A DNA stretch of 64,000 bases from Xanthomonas hydrangeae (GTDB lineage: Bacteria > Pseudomonadota > Gammaproteobacteria > Xanthomonadales > Xanthomonadaceae), in contig LR990730.1 in assembly GCA_905142475.1 (NCBI GenBank), positions 3,844,001 through 3,908,000 on the forward strand, read 5' to 3'. Within the stretch, counting starts at the first letter, position 1. Each line of letters opens with the position of its first letter. The notes beneath the pieces are model-generated. The model was not told the DNA's origin. It worked only from the letters and a program-made list of their open reading frames with translations, and ran no database searches. Made by a program: the position numbers and the translations under genes. Of this stretch, positions 28,121 through 34,596 are shown piece after piece.

Positions 28121-28867
28121 TCAGCCACCAGACGATGTAGAAGCTTCTGAAAGCGCGCGGCTTCGTGCAGCCGCGAGTAAGTTGCTGACCAATGTCCCGG
28201 CATCGCGGGCGCCACTGGCAGCGCGCCAGAGGTCTGGGGGCAGTCGCGAGCGGTCTGCTGTCGCTAGGTGCATAAGATCCATGGCCAGTGCAATCCGCTC
28301 CCCTTCGTTCATTTCAGGGCCGGGGGTCTCTGCATCAGGCACGGTAACCATATTGATGGCCGCATCCAGACATGCTTCAGTTGTTCCTAACTCGGCCACC
28401 CTGGCTGCCTTTGTGACAGATGCGCGACCTTGTGCTTGCAGATACCAAGCCATCAGACGTTCAACTGAATATGCCGCACCGAACGCACTCAACGACGCCA
28501 GAACAGGGACACAGGCGGCTATTGCATAGCTTTTCAAGTATGGATCATCTGTCGCGTAACCACGAGCTGCCGCTAAAGGCGCCGGTAATGCGTTCAAGCC
28601 GGTAGGAATGGCGGAGGCAGCCGCCAGTATCGTGCCAACGTGCGCCGCCTGCCTTCCAACGTTTGCAATCTGTATGCCGATGGGCACGTGCGGCGCTCTA
28701 AGGCGCGCCGCACGCGCGGGTGGCCGTGGCCTCAGGTTTTCCGTCAATTGCGTGTTCTCATGGGGTTGTGTTTGCTGGGAGGAGCCCATTCCACGCTCGG
28801 CTGGCATGTCGTGTTGATCGTGTCTTGCCCCCCTACGTGTTGCCGATGTCAGATTCACAGGGCGCAT
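28121..28867 (-). CDS. Unknown protein, paralogue 2 of a candidate effector pair, with its own PIP box
   Basis: A 248-residue paralogue of the gene at 27248-27997, sharing the whole domain layout: polar, proline-rich N-terminus, Ala-rich segment, a hydrophobic stretch (AIAACVPVLASLSAFGAAYS), then the conserved TEACLDAAINMV, EMNEGERIALAMDL and LATADRSRLPPDLWRAA blocks and a Ser-rich tail. A perfect PIP box lies 71 bp upstream of the ATG, the usual distance for HrpX-regulated genes. The N-terminal composition (rich in Ser, Thr, Pro, Gln, few acidic residues) fits a type III secretion signal. It is divergent from xopQ. Function unknown; I cannot exclude that homologues are already listed under a locus tag as HrpX-regulated. 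Confidence 0.78.
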   Translation of the reverse strand: MRPVNLTSATRRGARHDQHDMPAERGMGSSQQTQPHENTQLTENLRPRPPARAARLRAPHVPIGIQIANVGRQAAHVGTILAAASAIPTGLNALPAPLAAARGYATDDPYLKSYAIAACVPVLASLSAFGAAYSVERLMAWYLQAQGRASVTKAARVAELGTTEACLDAAINMVTVPDAETPGPEMNEGERIALAMDLMHLATADRSRLPPDLWRAASGARDAGTLVSNLLAAARSRALSEASTSSGG

Positions 28868-28937
28868 GCTTCACCTTTCCACTCGGTTGACCAAGACACG
28901 AATGTTCCACTCGGATGTCATTGCACACAGCGAATAA

Positions 28938-28962
28938 CCGAAACACTGGAGCGTCGGGCGAA
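28938..28962 (-). promoter_or_regulatory. Perfect PIP box for the candidate effector pair
   Basis: On the minus strand: TTCGC (28962-28958), 15 bases, TTCGG (28942-28938). The first gene starts 71 bp downstream at 28867. No clean YANNNT hexamer is seen at 30-32 bp. Confidence 0.85.
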
Positions 28963-29195
28963 ACGCGCATATTCGCGCCTTGTAGAGTTGCAAGATGTCG
29001 GCGTAGAGATCACGCAATTGCATGGCTCTTCCGCCCCTGGTCTGAAGAATGAGCGTCTGATAATGTCGTAGAAGGCAGAGCTCCGCCCTACGGCGGCTGC
29101 ATCGTGACAAGCAATGTTTGTGCAGATTGCAGCGCGCCTTCAACATGGTGATGGTCACGCTTTCACAATCAAAGCAGTGCAACAAGCACCTGCGC

Positions 29196-29220
29196 TTCGT
29201 GTCGTTGCAACGTCCTTCGC
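29196..29220 (+). promoter_or_regulatory. Perfect PIP box for xopQ
   Basis: TTCGT (29196-29200), 15 bases, TTCGC (29216-29220). A -10 element CATCCT (29252-29257), matching YANNNT, follows after 31 bp. The xopQ start codon is 75 bp downstream of the box. Confidence 0.9.
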
Positions 29221-29295
29221 TGATCGATATCCGAGGGAATGGAGCCGCATCCATCCTGGTCGTCCCATTGGCGAGCATCTACGCGAGGACGGCAG

Positions 29296-30675
29296 ATGGA
29301 CTCCATCAGGCACCGCCCCACACTGCATGTGCCTGCAGGCGCTCCGGCGGCGTCCGGGCAGACGGGTCAGCACGCTGGACCCGTGTCGGCAGATCGACAG
29401 CTGCCCTGCGCGCAGGCCCAGGAGGGGGTGCTGCAGACATTGCAGAAAAAAAGGCCCCAAGGCGCTGCCGTCCTCAAACGCTCACTCAGCGCTACTCCAC
29501 TGACGGCAGTACAGCGCCGAATGCTCGCCGAACTCGGAGCCGAAGGCAGTACGTGCCTGACACCTGACGAAGCGGCGGTGCTGCGGGAGCTCAGCTTCCA
29601 CACACCAGCGACACCGCGTGAAACGGTGCTGTTTAGCGACCCGAACAAGGACCCCGACGATGTGGTCGCCTACACCATCGGCAAGCAACTACAGGTAGCA
29701 GGCTTCATACGCCTCACCGACGTTGCGGTGACCTTGGGCGATGCCAGCGTGCGCGAGGAGCGCGCCCGGCTCGCCAAGGGCGTATTCAACCGCCTGCAAT
29801 TACCCGATGTGCGTGTCTCACGCGGGCAGGATTACCCGATGAGGGCGAAACAGATCCAGGACCATGCCAAATTCCTGACGGAAGGCGACGCATTGCGCAC
29901 GGAATCGGCCGACATTTGCGACAACAGCCTGCAAGCGCTGCACGAGCGTCTGATGCAGGCACCGCAGGGGCTGAACATGGTGGTAATTGCCGGCATGACC
30001 GACGCCCATGCGCTGGTCGATGCGCATCCGGATCTTGTGCGCGAGCGCGTCAGGAGCATCACCATCATGGGGGGCGTCGAGCCGGACAGGAACGCTGACG
30101 GCCGTGTGCAACCCGACGCACGCGCCTACAACAATGCGACAGATCTGGATGCAGCCCGTGGACTGTATCGCACGGCACAGCAACTGCACATCCCGTTGCG
30201 CATCGTCACCAAGGAAGCTGCCTACAAGGCAGCAGTGTCGCCCTCGTTCTACGAAGGCCTGACGAAGAGTCGGCATTCGGTGGGCAGGTATCTCCAAGAC
30301 GTGCAGAAAAACGCCTTGAACGGCTTGTGGGACGGTATTCAGGCGGGGCTGCTTCCGGGCCTGGATCAGGCGTGGTTCTTTCGTACCTTCACCGCAGACG
30401 CATTACCGCAGGCAAACAGCTCCCAGGACGGCGCAAACCAAGCCATGGCCTTCGACCAAGTCTGGCCGAAGGTCACCAAACTCAACTTGTACGACCCACT
30501 GACACTGCTGGCCTCGGTTCCCGGCGCGGCGAGCATGCTGTTCACGCCAAGGCAGATACAGGCCGACGGACTCAGTATTGTGGAGCAAGTGGGCGAACAG
30601 GAAGTCAAGCATCCAGAAAAAGCGAAGCTGTTGATGTCTGCCTTGGCAAAAGTGGCGCTTTCTTCTGAAAAATGA
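29296..30675 (+). CDS. xopQ: Type III effector XopQ (HopQ1 family, nucleoside hydrolase-like)
   Basis: A 459-residue protein from the ATG at 29296 (MDSIRHRPTLHV), which has a GAGG ribosome binding site; the frame could extend 19 residues further but that would sit nearer the promoter. The N-terminal about 80 residues are polar and disordered, as expected of a type III signal. The remainder is an inosine-uridine nucleoside hydrolase fold with the altered aspartate motif SDPNKDPDDVVAY (about residue 113) and VVIAGMTDAHALV and ITIMGGVEPD. The XopQ/HopQ1 family is delivered into plant cells, suppresses immunity and is recognised by the Roq1 receptor of Nicotiana. A perfect PIP box drives it. An IS remnant lies just downstream. 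Confidence 0.95.
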   Translation: MDSIRHRPTLHVPAGAPAASGQTGQHAGPVSADRQLPCAQAQEGVLQTLQKKRPQGAAVLKRSLSATPLTAVQRRMLAELGAEGSTCLTPDEAAVLRELSFHTPATPRETVLFSDPNKDPDDVVAYTIGKQLQVAGFIRLTDVAVTLGDASVREERARLAKGVFNRLQLPDVRVSRGQDYPMRAKQIQDHAKFLTEGDALRTESADICDNSLQALHERLMQAPQGLNMVVIAGMTDAHALVDAHPDLVRERVRSITIMGGVEPDRNADGRVQPDARAYNNATDLDAARGLYRTAQQLHIPLRIVTKEAAYKAAVSPSFYEGLTKSRHSVGRYLQDVQKNALNGLWDGIQAGLLPGLDQAWFFRTFTADALPQANSSQDGANQAMAFDQVWPKVTKLNLYDPLTLLASVPGAASMLFTPRQIQADGLSIVEQVGEQEVKHPEKAKLLMSALAKVALSSEK

Positions 30676-30711
30676 AGGGTAAATCATTGCAGTAACACGT
30701 TGAGTCCGCGT

Positions 30712-31103
30712 TAGGAAAAATGGCCGAAAGCCGCACCGGCGTGCCCTTGGCGGTGTGCGTCACCGCCGCCAATCGGCACGACTTAGTCGTGTTCGACAAG
30801 CTGCTCGACGCCTTGCAGCCAATTGGTGGCAAACCAGGGCGCCCGCGACGTTGGCCAGACAAATTGCACGCCGACAAGGCTTACGACATCGACCGCTGTC
30901 GCGCCTTCCTCAAGCAGCGCGGCATCATTGCGCGGATCGCACGCAAGGGAATCGAGCGCAACGACCGGTTGGGCCGTCATCGCTGGGTCGTCGAGCGCAC
31001 CCATGCCTGGTTCGCAGGCATGGGCAAATTGCGCATCCGCTTCGAACGCCGCATCGATCTCCACTTGGCGTTGCTCTCGCTTGCTTGCTCCATCATCTGT
31101 TGA
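30712..31103 (+). pseudogene. IS5-family transposase remnant (C-terminal part)
   Basis: About 127 codons of an IS5/IS427-group DDE transposase: GVPLAVCVTAANRHD, HADKAYDIDRCRAFLKQRG, IARKGIERNDRLGRHRWVVERT and HAWFAGMGKLRIRFERR are the usual C-terminal catalytic core, including the DDE glutamate in VVERT. The N-terminal half and the left inverted repeat are missing; the frame begins abruptly 44 bp after xopQ. It is a non-autonomous scar that marks recombination at the 3' end of xopQ. Confidence 0.85.
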
Positions 31104-31372
31104 CGGCTTCTTCCTGGGCTTCGTTAATCGCCCTTAAAATAGAGATAAAGTCTCGCAAAATCCAGTTCGACTAAACGTTCTTTATTGCGAAGAGTTCTTC
31201 GCATTGCGATGAGCATGGTTCCCGTGCGGGCATCATATTGTGCTGCGGCTGGGGAGCCACGAAAATCTAGTTTTCTACCACTTCAACAACCAAAACGCCG
31301 TCACTCACATTGCGTGGTGCATGCCCACGCGGCTGCCCTGTGCGACTCACTCCTTAAGCGAACTAGAAACCA

Positions 31373-32188
31373 ATGAAAACATTATGCTCGATTTACACTT
31401 GCCTCCTTGTACTGATGGGGTGCTCCACCATGTCCCTTGCACAGGCTGAAACCCATGGCAAAGGCTTCAAGCAGTCTTTGATGGTCCAGCCAGTCACCCC
31501 CATCTTTGGCACCACGAGCACCGGTGCCGGCGACCTACCCGCCAGTGTTGATCTGCGCGGCTTTGCCATTGAACCCGGTGACCAGGGGCGAGTCAATTCC
31601 TGCGCATCCTGGTCCACGGCTCACACATTGGGCGGCTGGTACGCTAACGCAGGGAAGCAGCCTGTCAAACGATTTTCCCCCATGTATCTTTATAGCCAAG
31701 TAAATGATGGTGTCGATGAAGGCAGCACCATTGAAGCGAACCTGGATACAGCGCTTTCACAAGGAATCGACACGGAGCAACATTATTCCTGGGGCAACTA
31801 CAACTGGAAGAACAAACCAACCGCAGCCGACCATGCCAGTGCGGCAAACCATCGAACGCCGTACAAGAAATACACTGTGATTTATTCGGGTAGCGGGAAC
31901 GGAAAGGCCCCACTGATCGAACAGATCAAACGAGCGCTAGCTGCATCAACACCGGTGGTGATCGGCTTCCACACCAGACAAGGCTTTGACGACCTAGGCG
32001 CCAACGAAGTAGACAACGACACTACCAGCCCTATCAATGGTGGGCACGCCGTCGTAGCACTTGGCTATAATCAAAGCGGGTTGATTATCGAGAACAGTTG
32101 GGGCGAGAACTGGGGCTCTCGGGGCTTTGGCACGCTGTCTTGGGAAGTAGTTGGCAAGGATGTCATTGTAGCGGTAGTAACTCATTGA
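31373..32188 (+). CDS. Papain-like (C1 family) cysteine protease with export signal
   Basis: A 271-residue protein. The N-terminal hydrophobic stretch (LCSIYTCLLVLMGC) is a signal peptide, possibly a lipoprotein signal with Cys17. The mature part is a C1 peptidase: oxyanion Gln71 and nucleophile Cys77 in QGRVNSCASWSTAH, catalytic His in INGGHAVVALGY and Asn in IIENSWGENWG. The pro-domain is very short. The sequence around it is AT-richer than the flanking core genome. Its export signal argues against type III secretion and for periplasmic, outer-membrane or type II-secreted location, but its position between xopQ and xopG suggests a role with the plant host. No good PIP box is seen. Confidence 0.88.
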   Translation: MKTLCSIYTCLLVLMGCSTMSLAQAETHGKGFKQSLMVQPVTPIFGTTSTGAGDLPASVDLRGFAIEPGDQGRVNSCASWSTAHTLGGWYANAGKQPVKRFSPMYLYSQVNDGVDEGSTIEANLDTALSQGIDTEQHYSWGNYNWKNKPTAADHASAANHRTPYKKYTVIYSGSGNGKAPLIEQIKRALAASTPVVIGFHTRQGFDDLGANEVDNDTTSPINGGHAVVALGYNQSGLIIENSWGENWGSRGFGTLSWEVVGKDVIVAVVTH

Positions 32189-32661
32189 AAGCCGCTTAAG
32201 GAAACATGGTGAGGGCCGCGTCCGCCGCAAGTGCGGGCGCGGCCAACATCCGAACGAAGGGTACCGCCTCTATGCATCTGACTCCACTGCCAGCGTCAAG
32301 CACTTGGAAATTCAATGCTCAGCACTACAAACTAAAAGCCGTTAACAAAAGCCCTTGAATATTGTTTCGCCAGCGGCAAAATTGCGGACACTCACCTACG
32401 GTAGCTGAATTCGGCACGATTGATGGCCCTAGACCATATTTAGGGAATCTCTGAACAATGCGCCGCGTTGCGGGCGAACTTGGGACTTCGCTTGCTCGCA
32501 ACGGTCGCCCATGCTGAAAATCAATCACTGGCAGCTGATGAAGATTGCCTCAGGTGTTGAGGCTGCGGCGAAGTCACCAAGCGCGACTTGCGGGAGGCCT
32601 GCATTATCAATGCTAAGTATATTTTATAGAAATTTCACTAAAACAGGGGTTATTGGCCTGC

Positions 32662-32686
32662 TTCGCATCAGCTTATAGATTTGCGC
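32662..32686 (+). promoter_or_regulatory. Imperfect PIP box upstream of xopG
   Basis: TTCGC (32662-32666), 15 bases, TGCGC (32682-32686): one mismatch in the second half-site. It lies 86 bp before the xopG ATG, a normal distance. The 12-bp tandem repeat just downstream separates it from a TATAGT hexamer by 42 bp instead of 30. Confidence 0.65.
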
Positions 32687-32703
32687 ACTTGGATAGCAGC
32701 AAC

Positions 32704-32733
32704 GTATAGGCAAAGGTATAGGCAAAGGTATAG
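32704..32733 (+). repeat. 12-bp tandem repeat (2.5 copies) in the xopG promoter
   Basis: Unit GTATAGGCAAAG at 32704-32715 and 32716-32727, followed by GTATAG at 32728-32733. It lies between the PIP-like box and the best -10 hexamer (TATAGT, 32729-32734). Confidence 0.9.
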
Positions 32734-32772
32734 TGCTAGCCACATCCACTTGACATAATAACTATATAAATT

Positions 32773-33452
32773 ATGCCAATCCAGACCAATTATAGTGGAA
32801 TCTACTCACAAAGCATGTCCAATACGCCCCGCGACCAAGATCGGTTTAATGCGGAAGTGAATGTGCATCTCGATCATCTCAACTCTCGGCCCACTGGTAA
32901 CCAGCTGCTGAACAAGCTGCAGCGGATTAGTAAAAAGAAAAGACACAAGGTTACTATTCATGAGATCGCCCCCCCGAAAATCCAGGTGCAGAGCCCGTTC
33001 TCTCACGGCACCAATTAGATGCTCATCCTGAGCTAAGCAGATTCAAAGATATTCGCGAGAAAGCCGGCCGTTCATATGCTCTGGAGGAGCCGGGAGGCGA
33101 AAAAAACCAGGGATCAAGTGTTGTTGTGTCATGGAGTGCCCGTCAGACGAGCATTGAACTGGACGACGATGGGGACCCAACCAACAAGGTGACCTCCAGT
33201 CCTATCGACAAAGTTTCGGTGTTGGGACACGAATTGGTCCATGCAAAGCATATGATGGCTGGAACGTGGAAAGGTTCATATGAAGATAAACGTGACCCAG
33301 ACACTCCCACCGGAAAAGAAGAGTTGCGTGCCGTCGGCTTAGGAAAATATAAATATTCTCTGTCAGGCAAACCCTCGGAAAATTCTATCCGAGCCGAGCA
33401 CGGGTTACCAAAGCGGGTTAGCTACCATCACAGTGGCTATAGAAGCGAGTGA
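32773..33452 (+). pseudogene. xopG: xopG-like effector (HopH1/NleD-type zinc metalloprotease), frameshifted at a C tract
   Basis: The first frame (32773-33018) gives an N-terminus with YSGIYSQSMSN and KVTIHEIAP. The second frame, joined from about 32976, reads EPVLSRHQLDAHPELSRFK and ends with the zinc motif LGHELVHAKHMM (HExxH) and a C-terminus similar to HopH1/XopG. Together they make about 226 codons, the family length. The switch falls at a run of seven C (32969-32975); eight C would restore one frame. XopG is a type III effector protease of the M91/NleD kind. As written the first frame stops at codon 82, before the active site, so no active enzyme is made unless slippage occurs. The region is AT-rich compared with its flanks. 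Confidence 0.8.
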
Positions 33453-33646
33453 ATCACACGACGGCGTGACCTTGCGTCCACGCCATTTTGACGATGGCCC
33501 ATTGCGTGCTACCGGCTTCTGCGAAATGTAAGAATGCGCCACTTGATGGACGATGTTCAGCGGGTCTTGGATCTCTGCGCGACCCAAAGTGCAGGACCTG
33601 TGGCTGCATTCATCTTTCGCTAACGCTCAATGGCTACATCAGTCCA

Positions 33647-33916
33647 TCAAAGCCGCTGAAGCGCCAACTGGTCCAGGATGGTGCGCATGGCGCCGGCCGC
33701 ATCAAAGATCGCGCTGCCCAGCACGGGCAAGGTGCGGCGGTCCAGCCGATCGGCGTTGCCGGCGGCGATCACATCGCCATGGGCGGCGATGGTCAGCAAC
33801 AACCGATCCAACGCATCTACCTGCTCCAGTGTGATGCCGAAGGCGAACGCATCACGCGGCATGCCATCCCCTGCCCGCTTTCGCGCGCGGGCCGACGCCA
33901 TCACTGGCTGGCTCAT
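33647..33916 (-). CDS. Small conserved xanthomonad protein, second gene of a pair
   Basis: An 89-residue acidic/hydrophobic protein with FGITLEQVDALDRLLLTIAAHGDVIAA and LPVLGSAIFDAAGAM, predicted to form two or three amphipathic helices. I recognise the type only as a small protein common in Xanthomonas and found beside XAC0095-like genes. Its start overlaps the stop of the upstream gene by ATGA (33913-33916), so the two are translationally coupled. Function unknown. Confidence 0.65.
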   Translation of the reverse strand: MSQPVMASARARKRAGDGMPRDAFAFGITLEQVDALDRLLLTIAAHGDVIAAGNADRLDRRTLPVLGSAIFDAAGAMRTILDQLALQRL

Positions 33917-34209
33917 GGGGCCTCCCCGGCATCAGTACGCGCGTTGCCAGAGGCGTCGAGCTCCAGCAGCGCGGGCCACTGCACCTGGGCCAGCGCCTGC
34001 GTTACTTGCTCGGCCAGCAGCTCCAGGCAGCACGCCAGCTCGTCCATACGGATGACTGGTTGCCTCGCGTGCTCTTCGGCCCTCGAGCGCGGCTGCGCAA
34101 GGCGCGCCAAGAAGCGCATGTGGTCGCGCAGCTGCTGCAAACGGTATTGCGCGCCTTCTGGCAGGTAGTAGCCCGGGTGTGACTGCGCATCTCGTACAAC
34201 GTCCGACAT
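33913..34209 (-). CDS. XAC0095-like small protein, first gene of a pair
   Basis: A 98-residue protein with the sequence GYYLPEGAQYRLQQLRDHM followed by RFLARLAQPR, the pattern I associate with the XAC0095-like family, which is widespread and multi-copy in Xanthomonas. It is helical and charged. A strong ribosome binding site (GAGGAG) precedes the ATG at 34209. Upstream lies a structured leader with a terminator hairpin (34221-34411), suggesting regulation after transcription starts. Function unknown. Confidence 0.68.
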   Translation of the reverse strand: MSDVVRDAQSHPGYYLPEGAQYRLQQLRDHMRFLARLAQPRSRAEEHARQPVIRMDELACCLELLAEQVTQALAQVQWPALLELDASGNARTDAGEAP

Positions 34210-34596
34210 GGCCTGCTCCTCATTCCATGGAATCAGCCCGCCCGCCGCAAGGCGACGGACGGGAAGTCGGGAGGCTCGAAACCGCGAACAGCCGGCGGGC
34301 GTATTCCCCTTGCGGGTGTTGTATTAGCCGCCCTCCCGACGCAGAGCATTGCGTCGGTTGCACCAGCAAAGTTGCAGGCACAAAAAACCCACCGGTTTGT
34401 CGGAGGTGGGTACCGCTGTTCGGGGAGTTTCGAGGCTCCGTGCAGCAAGACTGCTACTGAAAAATTCCTACGTCAAGCATGGATAACGAACGCCGATGCG
34501 AGCTGGGAAACGCATCACTGGCCAGCGACAACGAGCTTTCCTCGTCGGAGCTCACCCGACTCGTTGCCATCAGCCCGTACTCCGCACGCTGCAGAT
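34210..34596 (-). other. 387-bp region: structured leader of the small gene pair
   Basis: No convincing gene. On the minus strand it holds an intrinsic terminator (34382-34411), then the hairpin CCGACGC/GCGTCGG (34336-34342 with 34351-34357), and a longer competing pairing GTCGGGAGG/CCTCCCGAC (34266-34274 with 34332-34340). The last two share bases 34336-34340, so only one can form. A 71-codon TTG-started frame at 34233-34448 runs through the terminator stem and is probably not coding. Confidence 0.6.
34382..34411 (-). terminator. Intrinsic terminator / attenuator downstream of hsdS
   Basis: On the minus strand, ACCCACC (34411-34405) and GGTGGGT (34393-34387) form a stem with an inner CCG/CGG pair, followed directly by six T. 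It would stop transcripts leaving hsdS and any transcript of the small-gene leader. Confidence 0.8.

Larger units (their letters stand above)
28868..29295. other. Divergent HrpX-controlled intergenic region
   Basis: A 428-bp region between the candidate effector pair and xopQ. It holds one PIP box per direction (28938-28962 minus, 29196-29220 plus), and no credible gene. Confidence 0.8.
32189..32772. other. 584-bp gene-free, AT-rich region upstream of the xopG remnant
   Basis: No gene is supported. It ends with the degraded promoter of xopG (imperfect PIP box and 12-bp repeats). The segment TTTAGGGAATCTCTGAACAA near 32438 resembles the terminal sequence of some Xanthomonas insertion sequences, but no partner end was found. 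Confidence 0.5.

Noticed and set aside
32438..32520. Insertion sequence remnant upstream of xopG
   Set aside because: A sequence resembling an IS end is visible, but no second end, target duplication or transposase piece was found.
34233..34448. 71-codon frame before the XAC0095-like gene as a protein gene
   Set aside because: It starts at a TTG without a ribosome binding site and runs through an intrinsic terminator stem and other hairpins, which explains the sequence better.
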